Assembly (NCBI RefSeq): GCF_029168945.1
Contig: NC_083602.1
Location: 88,174,027-88,238,026, forward strand
Origin: Cannabis sativa
Lineage: Eukaryota; Streptophyta; Magnoliopsida; Rosales; Cannabaceae
Length of the DNA: 64,000 nucleotides
Direction: 5' to 3'
The stretch's first letter is position 1. Each line of letters begins with the position of its first letter. The notes under the pieces were generated by a model. The model was given only the letters and a program-made list of their open reading frames with translations. It was not told where the DNA came from and searched no databases. This document shows positions 34,501 through 48,910 of this stretch, one piece after another. A program made the position numbers and the translations under genes.

Positions 34501-37453
34501 ATCCGCAAATAATCTTTATTTTAATTTATTTGTGCACTCATTAGTATAGGTTGCCACTTGGAATATTATTATTAAGCTAGCATAATAAAACACAAGAGAT
34601 ATTTGCATTAATTATATGTGTCTTAAATATTTATAATAATATTTTTAGACGAATACTACGTTTGATATACATATAATAATAATAAAATTAACCTTATTAA
34701 TTAGGTGGAAACGGCGCCGGAGAGCCACGGCGACAATCCACAACATTGAACATTTTTCCCTAATTAATTAGGTATTAGATTTCTAAGACAGAACCTCTAC
34801 AATTTGTCAAATAACATTACAAGTCAACTTTTTTTTGTTTCTTTGATAAAATAACATGACAACTTTTGCATGCATATCAAATAAATTAGTACATTATTAT
34901 CTTACAATAGAAAACAAAATAACATATAGAAATAGAAATATGTTATTTGGGACTCTTCTTAATATCGTTGTTAGTGTAATTAAGTATTAAATCGTCCCAT
35001 ATAATTTAAAAAATATCACTAACAAAATATAAAATGATTAATTTAACAAGTATTAAGCACTATTAGTACTTAATAATAATTTTTATAAAAATAGTATAGG
35101 AATTTAATTTTTGTTAATAAAATTAAGTAACCAAATTTTCGGAATAACAATTAGAAGAAGACAAAGTAAAGGTCAATATTAGTGGACAATGGCCGGCTCT
35201 AAATTCTGGATATATATTGGTTAATTAGTTGAATTAATCGAGAAAGTATAACTAAACTTTATAATAAATTAATTAATTAATTAATTAGGACAAAAATTAA
35301 GAAGGATTTTTATGATCCACAAAATAAAAAGGTGCACTCAATTAGTTTTTATTAATTAATTAATAAAGCAATAATAGAATTGCTCCAAATTGCTTGCATG
35401 TGCTTTCTACTTTTTCTATACTCTTCTATTGGCTGATTAAATCAGAGTTGATTTAGTACTGATCAACTCTACACAATAATTCATTTGTTAAAAAAAAGGA
35501 ACTCAATAATATTAATGCATAAAAATATATTTCATCATAATTAATAACGATATTTTGTTTTTTCTTTTATATCCTTTCAAAAAAAACCCAGGCGATCAAT
35601 ATAAATATGTATACGTACCACAATTAAAAATATCAATATTAATTTATAATTTTATTTAAAAGATATTAATTTATAACTTAATCGCTTAGTCAATGTTATT
35701 TATCAATGACAAATAATAATTATATATATGCTATTATTAAAAGTAATTGCACATATAAAATACATACAAAATTAATCCATACACTTTTTTATGTGATTTT
35801 TTAACAAGTAAGATCCATCTGTAATAAAAATTAATGGTTGAAATATTATTTACTAAATAAGCGTTGTGCGTGTGAAATTTATGTATAATTTACTATATGT
35901 ATACTTATCATTATCAGAAAATATATATATGTTGATTTTAATGTACTAGTTTTTTATTTTTACTTGAAAGTCTTAATATCTTAGGATGTACATTCTCGAA
36001 CATATATATATAATATACTAGCAAAAAATTACGTGCGAGGCACGTATACTAAATTTTATGTTAATTTTTTTTCTACGTTATTAAAAAGTGATACAATTAA
36101 AAATAATATATATATTATTAGTTATTAGGTTCAACATCATTACCCTGTGTTTATTTTTAAGAAAAAAATATATATTTATGAAATAATAATTTGTTGCAAC
36201 GGGTGTACAGGAAAAATTCGGAAAATATAGCATTTATTAGTAGAGTATTGACAATTTCAACAGTAAATTAACTGATTGTATACTTTTTTGTCTGCTAACA
36301 TTAAGTATTTGATATTTGAGTGGTAAACTCTTATTTGTCCGCTTTTCAAATTTTTCTAACACTCTCATTTTATTCTTCCAACTTTCTGTAGTTGGAGTGA
36401 TGTCCTTAATTGTTGTATATAGTGTAGTCATTTATTCACCTGTTTTCAAATAAAACAATAGATATACAAAATAAAATATATAATTAAGCTCATATTAAAA
36501 TCAATCTCACCTTTCAATATAGTGAAAGGATTTTAAATTGATTCATTCTAATAATTGTGACAGACCTAACGAATAATAATATTATGTTACCTAATAACAA
36601 AATAGGAATCTACCAAACAACATTATCAAAATTTATTCCAAGTATAATTATATAAATCTATTACTCATTGAAGTCTATTAGAAACTGTAAAAAGCTCACA
36701 ATACAAAATTTCACATCAAAAATCTAAAAATGATCAACTATGTAGCAACAATGATAATACAATAACCAAAATTGCCTAGTCATATTAAAACTTAAAAGAG
36801 TGGCATTATTCATTCAAGTTTCGACTAAGTGTTTATGAGTTTGAGTTATAATATTGTGTCCTGTGTTTATGTCCAAATAATATTGTGTGTGTCTGGCTAA
36901 TATAGTGGAGAAGATTGAAGTTTTGATTCTCAATAAATAGAATGAATATAAGTGTATACTTTGTAGTAGGTCATTATTGTGTCATTTTTAAGTTAATGTG
37001 TCAACTTGAAAACAATTCATTTAATAAACGGAATAGAGGAGTCAATCTAAAAATATTTTTCTACCTTAATAAGTAGAGCTATAGAAAACAAACTTGATAA
37101 CTTTTTGAGTGTTAAAAAATTGTAAATGGTTATAAATTTAGAATAAGTAACTTGTGTGTGGCAGCTGGTTAAAGAAACCAAAATTGAGGTTATGTATATG
37201 CTGACAACTCAGGTTCACATTTCAAGTTTTGTAAGACTATACTCCCTTCCCTGGCCTATTAACAAAAATTTAACGTACACATAACACATGAATATGACTT
37301 TCTGCCCGAAACCAAGAGATGATTAGAAAGTAAAAACACCGCTAGAACTTTCCTTTGTTTGAAGTAATAATATAATAACTAATATCTTTTATTACATATT
37401 AATAATTAATTCAAGATGAACTTTCAAAAGTATTTTTGAAACATCGTGGGATA
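34501..37453. other. Gene-free AT-rich DNA
   Basis: No gene. It holds a family-3 MITE-like piece (about 34940-35090), an isolated GC-rich 30-bp patch at about 34710-34737 (ggcgccggagagccacggcg) of unknown origin, and the hairpin tacgtgc-gag-gcacgta at about 36031-36047. Confidence 0.4.
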
Positions 37454-37698
37454 TATAAATGGAGGGATATGATTTTGTCCCGTGATGTACTTTCACGTAA
37501 TATATTCTGTGGTACATTAAATGTGTCTCAGGGTACATTAAATGAGTGTCAAGGTACGTTTCTACTTTTTAACCCTAATTACCCCTAGATCAATCTCAGC
37601 CGTCAGATCAAATAATTCCCTCATCTGACGGCTGACGTACATCATGGATTACAATCCGTGAAAGTACAATAACGGGACAAAATCATATCCTATAAATG
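37454..37698. mobile_element. 229-bp MITE with 8-bp target duplication
   Basis: Element 37462-37690. The inner ends read ggatatgattttgtcccgtg and the complement cgggacaaaatcatatcc. The octamer tataaatg flanks both sides (37454-37461 and 37691-37698). The centre holds a second, perfect inverted pair, cagccgtcagat / atctgacggctg. An 8-bp duplication suggests hAT, although the very ends are not TAGGG-like; a 9-bp duplication with one mismatch (Mutator-like) is the alternative. Confidence 0.8.
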
Positions 37699-38003
37699 CA
37701 ATACTTTTGTATAATAGCATGTAGCATGTTGTCTTCATTAGTATTTTTCAAATTTTAATATGAAAATTAAAATTATAAAATATAGCTTAAGAAATTATAA
37801 CTAAGGTTATAAACTGGTAAACGTTATGTTGGAGGCTGGGATTTTTGCTCTAGAGAGAAAAATTTGTTAGATTAAATTTTGGTAGGATTATTTATCTAAA
37901 ATTAATCAATTATAATTAACGTTTTCTAATCAGAATATTCTGTCAAGTATTAGAATATTCTGTTAATATTTTGACAGAAAAATAAATAATAATATTAAAC
38001 CAA

Positions 38004-40010
38004 GAATTCTGTTACATAGCCACATTTTATATATAAAAAAAAGATAATATTTTTAAAAAAAGTCAGTCAATAATTTCTCATAAACCAAAATTCGTTTATA
38101 TAGCCACATTTTATATATTCAGATTTAGATGTGGAGGCAAACAATTATAACCTGATCGAGTCAAAAAAAACAAATAGAAAAATTATTTAGCAATATATAT
38201 ATATATATAATATATAAAGCAAGAACTCAATTGTATTTTTTTAAATTTAATGAGATTTATTTTATTTATTTCATTATATAAAGTAACCCATGAATTTCTC
38301 ATAAACTATATTATTTTTATTAATAAACCATTTTATTTTTAATATAAATAAAAAGTCATCCATGAATTTCTCATAAACTAAGAATTATGTTATATAGGCA
38401 CACTTTAGGTAGAAAATAGATATAACAATCAATTTTATAGATTATAATAATTATTATTGATATTTATTTTAAAATCTATAGAATAATTGTTTTAATAATA
38501 TTCTACATATATAACCATACCTATTATTTAACGTAGTTAATTTATTAATAATAATATGCTATATTAATTAATTTAAAAACTTAGTCATATACATATATAA
38601 TGTGAAAATATATACATATTCTAAAATAATTCTTAAGATAATTTGAGAAAAAATAAAAGTTATATATTTTTTGAAAAATATCTTAAGTATAGTTTACATT
38701 TAAATTTAATTTAATTTTTTATTATCATAATTTTTTAATTGAATTATTGTTTTAATTTGAAAAATAAGAATTGATTATTATTGTTTCAAAAAATATCTTA
38801 GCAGTATATGTTTTGAATTTTGATAGCTTCACTGAATTCATGCTCAAACTTTTTTTTTTCTTCATTTTGAATTTTGTTGCTAAACTTGAAAATAAGATTT
38901 TACTTAAATTGTATTGAGCGTTGTTGTCAAAATCTTCATAATTAAGTATAAATTTCAGAGGTTAAGGTAATTATTTTACCTTACTCAATAAGTAATTTAA
39001 AGTATAATAATTAGTTTAATAAGACAAAAAATTACGAAAAAATAGAACCAGATAGTACCAACAATTAGCCAATATATGAAATTGAATATAAACTCTACCT
39101 TAAGAAAATATGAGATATATATATTACCACTTTATAATTGGCACATAAAAAATATAAAATAAAATTAGCACAAAATTATAGAAACCAATAAACTATGTAT
39201 TGCTTAGGGAGAATGGAGATTTCATGAATAGTACTAAATATAATCATTATAAATATAAGGATTAGATTAATGAAGAATAACTATACATGAAAAGAAAGTA
39301 TATATATAACTCAAAATTTGAGATTTCCACACAAATTATAATTGATTCACTAAATAAATGTCTTCTTTATCACATTTGTAACAATTTTTCTTATTCTTTA
39401 TTGTATTTTCAACAAAATACAACCTTAAGCATCTCGAACCCAATGTTATCATCACTGAAATTTGTAATAAATTAATAAAAATTATAAATACAAATATAAT
39501 TCAAAGAGATAGGAGATGAAGAGATAAAGAGAAAAGAAAAAATACTTATACTATTTGTACTCGCTCTTTACTCACATATTGATCGTCTATCGACCTCAAG
39601 TACATTGTTGCAAGAAAGCCACTACCACACTATCACTGAGATTAGTCAAGTCAAATACAAATTCAATATGTAACGGCAACAATTTATAATAATAATAAAA
39701 AAGAATGCACACTATTATATTTATGGGGAACAATAAAAGATTAATCAGTGAGAGTAAAATATATGTCATTATATAATATATATATATATATACTTGAGAC
39801 ATTTAAATTCAGTTAAAAGTATAAGATTAAAGAAAACAAACATCAGAATCTTAAATATCAGTTCAAATATTAATGAGATTGGTTTTATTATTATTTTATT
39901 ATATATAAATAATATTTTATTATTTTATTAAATAAAAATAAAAAGTCACCCATAAATTTCTCATAAACTAAGAATTTTAGTTATATAGGCACACTTTATA
40001 TAGAATAGAT
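38004..40010. repeat. Five partial copies of a tctcataaacta..gttatatag repeat
   Basis: The phrase atttctcataaactaagaat followed by gttatataggcacacttta occurs, complete or partial, at about 38004-38035, 38073-38118, 38290-38311, 38364-38412 and 39955-40005, usually preceded by aaaagtcacccat or a variant. Copies are in the same orientation. The rest of the interval is AT-rich without genes. Confidence 0.6.
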
Positions 40011-40097
40011 ATATATTTTTAAATTGAAGACTATTAAATTCGAATTTTGAACTTCTAAAGAAAAAAGTGTAGGAGGTACTAATTACTATAGCTATCA

Positions 40098-40132
<35 letters not shown>

Positions 40133-41118
40133 CTAATAAATTAATAATTACTTTTAAGAAAAATAAAAAATTTCCAAAGGTATTCTTAATTAATGTGGCT
40201 GTACATGATCATGTGATGATTGAGGCCTGAAAAAATAAGCATAAGTAAATAAATTAGTGGGTGCATGTTCTTCAAATAAATAGAATAACTTATTTATTTG
40301 GAAAAAATTTCATTCTCTTTAGGATGTTTAGTTCTTGAATATATAGTTTTATTGTGTTATATATAATATATATATGACAATATTGATTTATTAGTTGAAT
40401 ATATTCATTAAAAATTGGTATATGCAAATACAAAAGTACCTTTTCAAAAAAAAATAAAAATACAAAAGTATAGAGCATATTGATGCATGGGTGTGATGAT
40501 TAAGGCCTGAAAAAATGGGTAAAAGTAAATAGTGATGTGTTGTTGATCACATCAAACTGGGTCCGACCGATCGACCTTTCCAGACTCATTTAGTAATTTT
40601 AATTAGATATCAATATAGAATCTTCTACTACTCTTTTAAAAGGACTCGATTATCTTTTGTTAGTATCACATGTACATATTAATAATAAAAATGGAACAAT
40701 TTTAGAACCGAAATTAAACCAATGTATGATTCGACCAAATTAAATCCCTTGGTTATGCACAAGATCCCCTTGTGCAATTGCTAAGCACCACTTTGAACTC
40801 CCTTCAACTGCTGCAGTAGTCTTAACTCTTACTTTGAACTTCACCCTTCAATGGAGAGTTCCTGCAAGAGTATAAAACCATATGCAAACAAAGAGAGAAG
40901 AAGAAAGAGATATTTGATCCAAGATTCATTATGCTCTGTAATCTAAAGGTTAGTCAAAATAATGACAAAATGTTACTTATATCTAGCTAAAAAATGAAAT
41001 CCAAAATAGACTATTGTAACCGCTAGACAACTAAAAACCTAAAATATCTTTTGCTAATGACATATGGACTATCGTAACAGTACAAAACGTAAAATACTTA
41101 ACATCAACCACTCCAGAC
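40011..41118. other. Gene-free DNA with a poly(A) run and a short direct repeat
   Basis: It includes an A-run of about 30 bases at 40099-40130. The phrase gtgatgattgaggcctgaaaaaa is present at about 40213, and a near-identical one at about 40492, each followed by agtaaata, so about 240 bp are bracketed by direct repeats. About 40740-40880 is GC-richer but not identifiable. No gene. Confidence 0.4.
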
Positions 41119-42286
41119 TGAGAGAGGTATTCAACCTCTTTGACATAGTTGCAGAAGAACAAAACCGAGGAAGAAGATGAAAAAAGAAGAAGAAAGGCAA
41201 TGAGAAAGAAAGAGAGAGAAAAGAGTCTCTTATTAACCAATCTGAGCATTACAAGTTTATATACACACGAGTAATGAACACATCAATTAACCACGTGAAA
41301 CAATAGGTGGTTAGGTAGTTAACCGAATTAACTACCATCCTAACTAACTATCTAACAACCTGTTCTAACACGCCCCCTCAAACTTAGCATACGTAGGATC
41401 ACCAATGGTAAGTTTGTGTCAAAAAGATGAGAACAGTTAACTTGAGATAGGCTTAATTAGACCATCAACAATCTAATCAAAAGCTGAAACATGTTTTACT
41501 TGAACCAGTAGCTGAAGGATCTTCTCACGAATAAAGTAGAGGTCCAATTCAATGAATTCAAGAATTTTAGATGAGACCTTTAGTGTAAAGTGTTGCTCAA
41601 GAGCTTTCCAAATTTGACGAGCTAAGTTACAACCCACCCTCTGAGTTAGAAGGCTCTCAGTCATGGAGGAGAGAAGCCGAGAAACAAGGAGTTGATCTTG
41701 GACCTCCCAATCCACAAATTCAGGATTGAACCTGTGCGCAGCACGATCGACATCATTGAGAAATTATAGAGGAGGTGGAACATCGGTATGAATTTCTGTA
41801 ATCGATTGCCACAAATGGCTGCTAGAATCTGCTGCTTCTACAAGAGGAAATTGTGATCATTGAGCTTGATCGAGACAGTGTGGTTGAAGTGAACGTGAGT
41901 TGTGTCATCCTGAGTTCTGGTGCGATTTCTTGAGGTAGAAAATTGAGTTCCTTGTGATGCAGGTTGATGATTTGAGTTGCCAGGATCAACAGAAACCATG
42001 TTCGCCGTTAATGGCTAAAATGACTCTGATACCATGTGAGAAGTATTCAATCTCTTTGACATAGTTGCTTTAGAACAAAATAGAGGAAGAAGATGAAGAA
42101 AGAATGAGAAAGAAAGAAAGAGAGAGAAAAGAATCTCTTATTGATTAATTTAAGCATTTACAAGTTTATATACACACACGAGTAATGAATAAATCAATTA
42201 ATCACGTAAAACAATAAGTGGTTAGGTAGTTAATTTAATTAACTACCATCCTAACTAACTATCTAACAACCTATCCTAACACAGAC
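41114..42286 (-). mobile_element. Internally deleted Copia retrotransposon with two LTRs and TSD
   Basis: Element 41119-42281 (1163 bp) in minus orientation. The LTRs are 42035-42281 (5') and 41119-41370 (3'). A primer-binding site, TGGTATCAGAGTC, complementary to initiator tRNA-Met, directly follows the 5' LTR. A purine tract, AAGTTTGAGGGGGCG, directly precedes the 3' LTR. The pentamer cagac flanks both sides (41114-41118, 42282-42286). The 664-bp interior holds only a gag remnant: ATG at 41999, a stop after SIKLNDHNFLL, and then a Copia gag stretch (MTESLLTQRVGC.. QIWKALEQHFT). Protease, integrase and RT are absent. It could move only with help from a relative. LTR divergence (several indels and substitutions) says the insertion is not recent. 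Confidence 0.95.
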
Positions 42287-43033
42287 ACAAGACAGCGACA
42301 TAATTTGCCACACACAAAATAAATAAATGTTACATATATTTTTATTTCAATTTTTCTATTATCAATAAGTACCTTTGAATTTATATAGAGAATTATTGGG
42401 TTCCTGTGATCGGTCCTTCCTTTCGATAAAATAGGGTAAACGAATAGCTAGCTAAAACTACAAAAAGAAATTATTACAATTAGTTAATTGCAAGTAATTC
42501 TTAGTACGTGCATGCATATTGGGCTGAACTTAATTAATAAAAGTTATCAAATAATTAAAAAGGCTATTCAGGTGACTATATATATATATATAGCTCAGTA
42601 TTATAATGTAATAGTAACTCATCATTTCAATATTGGCCGGCCTAGCTCATATATTATAATTTTATATGAAGTAATTATTCTTATTAGCTATATGTATATA
42701 TATAGAGAGATTGTACGTGCTGAAAGAAACTAATTAATTAATGAGCAATAAATTGAGGAGAGAGTACTAAAATATATAGATCATGAAAAAGTACACACTC
42801 GAAGAATAACAACTATAACTCGAAAATCAGTAGGCTTTTCTAAATTAACTCAACAGCCAAAATAATATATAGCCACGATGATCTTCTTCAATAATAAATT
42901 TGTTTGGTGAATTTGGCAAGTATTTTTTTAATAATAAAAAAGATTGAAAAATGTTTTAGATATAGGCCTGAAATCACAGTATAATTACAGAGTAAGGCAT
43001 ATATACTTGCTGGATTCATGAGAAAAAAGAAGA
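42287..43033. other. Gene-free AT-rich DNA
   Basis: No coding sequence or clear repeat is supported beyond short TA runs near 42574 and 42695. Confidence 0.35.
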
Positions 43034-43445
43034 GAAATGCTAAACCCTAAACCCTATTAGTGTCTAGCACTTTATACTCGTTATTATATTATTATCGGTG
43101 TAATTAAGTATCAAGTTTTATATAATTTTATATAATAATTTTTAGAAAATATTGCTAACTAATCGTACACCGACACCTTTAAAAAGTGTTAGACACTACT
43201 AATATTTAATAACATTGATAAAAAAAAAAATATGTACCTAGCTATTTGATAATTTGATCACGTATTTCAAGAAATACTAAAAGATACTAATATCTTTTTT
43301 GGTATCATACTACTATTTATGTAATATTATATATCGGGTCTCATATAACTTAAGAAAATAACTTATAGATAGGAATTATTGCTGACTAATCGTAAGATGC
43401 TATCTATAGCAAGTGTTGGGTATTAGTACCCACTAACAATGCTCT
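43034..43445. mobile_element. Two family-3 MITE copies
   Basis: 43034-43210 and about 43280-43445 show the family-3 layout: aatgctaaa..ttagtgtctagcac on the left, tataattttatataataattttta in the middle, and gtgttagacactactaat on the right. The left copy contains the short word aaaccctaaaccct, which resembles telomere repeat but is only two units long. Confidence 0.6.
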
Positions 43446-43779
43446 TTTTAAAATTTAAAACACAATACAATTAGACCGTAGGCGTGCACATTTTATATGT
43501 AAATTATTAAGGATATTTTTAGTTCAAGTATTTATAATTTTAAGTTTATAAGTAGTATAAAATTAATAATTTCTTTTTAATGATATAAATACTAAAGGTT
43601 AATAAAATTATGTTTTCATTCAGCTATTACAAATTCGATTAGTGTGTTAAATTTATAATCATATAAATTTTGAGTTTGTTAAAAGTAGATTTATTACATG
43701 CAAATTTTTCATAATACTAATAGAGTGATTTGTACTGACAAAATTAAATATTAAATTTATATCGATTAAAAATTTACAA
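43446..43779. repeat. Degenerate relative of the adjacent Mutator-like MITE
   Basis: About 43500-43620 parallels the left arm of the next element (agttcaagtatttataattttaagtttataagt and aataatttctttttaatgatataaatact compared with its equivalent), but with many changes. It probably represents an older copy of the same family. Confidence 0.35.
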
Positions 43780-44163
43780 TTTTAAATAAGGGTAAATAGT
43801 GGCATAAGTTTTAGATTTGTAAGCGATATAAATTCAATAATTTTTTTAGTGGCATAAGTACTTAAAGTTTATAAAACTGTAATTTTCTTCCAGTTTTATC
43901 AGTATAGACTCTGTTATTGTCTTAAACACGACACATATAAGACCTAAATTTTAGATTATTTGGTCTGAACAAAAAATATGTAGTATCAATTACTTCTTAT
44001 TTTTTTTAATAAATTTAAAATGGAACCTGTACTGACGAAAATAGAGAAAAATTATAATTTTACAAACATTGGATACTTATGTAACTAAAAAAAATCATTA
44101 AATTTATACCATTTACAAACTCAAAACTTTAAGTACTTATGCCGCTATTTACCTTTTAAATAA
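43780..44163. mobile_element. Mutator-like MITE, 364 bp, with 10-bp TSD
   Basis: Element 43790-44153. Left end GGGTAAATAGTGGCATAAGT and right end ACTTATGCCGCTATTTACC are inverted repeats that continue inward for about 100 bp with mismatches. The decamer ttttaaataa is repeated exactly at 43780-43789 and 44154-44163. A 9-11 bp duplication is the Mutator superfamily mark. No transposase. Confidence 0.88.
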
Positions 44164-45194
44164 TTATGAGGGAAATATATCTATAATTAATGGATTTGTG
44201 GTTGAGTTTTCGATAAGGAAATGGTAAGGGAAGGTGGAGAGCATATATGATATCAATCATGAATGGTGGGTGGGTGGCAATCTCGTGACAAACAATGTCA
44301 GTCACCAATCTCAATCTCAACCCACCAAATGGGCCCTTTCTTTGGATAAACATGTGACTGCACTACTGTCGGCCCACGATTGTCCGTACATTTGTAGGTC
44401 TGTTATTGGGCCTCCTGACACGTGTGGCCCATTTCTATATTGTTAAAAAATGCCATGCACATGCAAATGAAACGTAGTACGTTTGGGCTTCCCATCTTTT
44501 TTCTTGACATAAGATAGCAAATAATGCACCGAAATTAATGGGATAAGTTAAAAAATATTTTTTTTTTCTATTCATTAATTCAAAATATTTTTGTATTATA
44601 TTTTATTAAAATATATTTACTTGTATTGTATGAGTGAATTGCTTAATATATTTATTTTTTAATTACTTAAGTCTATCACATAATTTTTAATTTATATTAG
44701 CTTAAGGGATATAATGAGAACATCACCTGTAAAAGTAAGTATATTTTAAAGAATATAAAAATAAAAGTAAAAATTAAAACATACAAAATAAAATGGTTAT
44801 ACAATATAATTTTCTCAAAGTTAAATGGACTACATTTTTAAAAAATGTTATGGAAATTTTTATATATATATATTTTATATTATTTTTTTGACACATTTTT
44901 TTTACTTGTATTATTATTATTATATCTATGAAATAATGTTGTTTTTGCATTGTTTTCACGTGGTAGCAATGTGATCATATTCTATATTTTAAAAAAAATG
45001 TAAAATTCATAAAAATATTAAAAAAAAATTGTATATTCATATTTTTTTTTTTTGGAGTATTTAAGAAAATATTCAATTTTTTTTATTATGCAACTTTCAT
45101 GTGAGTTTTGCTTGGAGTTTAAAGAAAATCATGTAAGGTCTAAAAGTAAGCTTGGAAGATGTTCAAATTTTATGCTATAAGCATGAAAATTTTA
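44164..45194. other. Intergenic DNA, no gene
   Basis: About 44210-44450 is less AT-rich and contains ACGT-core (acacgtgt) and gggcc words like a promoter region, but no gene follows on either strand. The remainder is AT-rich. Confidence 0.35.
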
Positions 45195-47814
<2,620 letters not shown>

Positions 47815-48190
47815 TAGCAAAAAGCAAGACTTAGAATAATTTTTAATATGATTAACTGTCAAGTTATCATTCGACCTATAATTGAAGTATTGGCCAAAAA
47901 GTGAGCTTGGGATATCTCAATTTATTGAAAAATAGTTTAACCAAAGTTCAACACAGGGAATCAATTTGATTTATTTTGCAAAATATAAAGTCTAATAATT
48001 GTTTTAATAAAATGATATAGCCAATTATGTATTCAAGTTAAATATAGGTTTCAAATTAGTATTTTTCCAGAAATAATATAACTCATAAAAATACTCAAAT
48101 ATCCTTTTTGATGAGAAAATTCTCCAAAAGAAATAGTAGAAAACATTTTTTGGAATTGCCAAAAACTAATACAAAATTTTAAACACTATC
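47815..48190. other. AT-rich spacer
   Basis: Sequence between the LINE tail and the next MITE. Nothing recognisable. Confidence 0.35.
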
Positions 48191-48511
48191 AGTATTTGGT
48201 TAGAAGGAATGAAAATATAAGAATAGAAATGAGAATAGGAATAAGAATAGGAAGAAAATGGAATAAAATTTAAAATGCGTAAAAAAAATTGATAAAAAAA
48301 TTAGGAAATTTTTTCTCATTATGCATTAGAATGGTCTTTGCTTTTATTTTAAAATGGAATAGTCATTCTACTAAAATAGTAGAAAGGTCATTCCATTAGA
48401 ATGACATTCGAATACTATAATATACAACCAAATAAAAAAATAAAATAAAAATTGTTTTCTTATAAAATATTCCATAATATTCTATTTCATTACCTGCAAC
48501 CAAATGCTACC
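48191..48511. mobile_element. MITE family 1, copy 3
   Basis: Same order of words as the copy at 2371-2651 (agaaggaatgaaaatat, aatttaaaatgcgtaaaaaa, ggaatagtcattct), with ends atttggttagaagg and caaccaaatgctacc. It lies about 400 bp upstream of the eL35 start codon. Confidence 0.7.
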
Positions 48512-48690
48512 TAAACTAATTATAAAAATACAGCATTACTTCAAACAAATACAGCAATAAAGAAAAAGATTCCATAACAAACTTAAAACAAAAATGAGAA
48601 AAGCGACGAAATTATATTTATGAAAAAGGAGAAAAGCTATAGAGTAGTACTCTTATCGGTTTTTAACACTTTCGAGTTACCTAATGAAAT

Positions 48691-48903
48691 TGGGCTTGCA
48701 CGACAAGAGCCCACGAATACAAATAGTGAATCAAGCCAGGGCCCAGGCCCAACTAAAACCACGTGCCTACCAAGGACACACGTGCAAAGTCTGATTCGCT
48801 CCAAATTAGGGTTTTGGGGACTGAGGTATATTACTTGAGCTAAATTTTCAAGGCTTCAACCTCCGTCTTCGTCTACATCTTCCAAGCAGGAAAAACCCTA
48901 ATT
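48691..48903 (+). promoter_or_regulatory. Ribosomal-protein promoter: site II and telo-box elements
   Basis: Site II words (TGGGCY or its complement) occur at 48691-48696, 48708-48713, 48740-48745 and 48746-48751. Telo-boxes occur at 48807-48815 (ttagggttt) and 48893-48901 (aaaccctaa), the latter within ten bases of the start codon. An ACGT motif (ccacgtgcc) is at about 48760. Site II together with telo-box is the standard arrangement for plant ribosomal protein genes active in dividing cells. Confidence 0.85.
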
Positions 48904-48910
48904 TACAGAA

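Noticed and set aside
36031..36047. tacgtgc-gag-gcacgta hairpin as a Helitron 3' end
   Set aside because: No CTRR end at the right distance and no Helitron 5' TC start could be paired with it.
43040..43056. aaaccctaaaccct, a plant telomere-like word
   Set aside because: Only two units and inside a MITE; not an interstitial telomere array.
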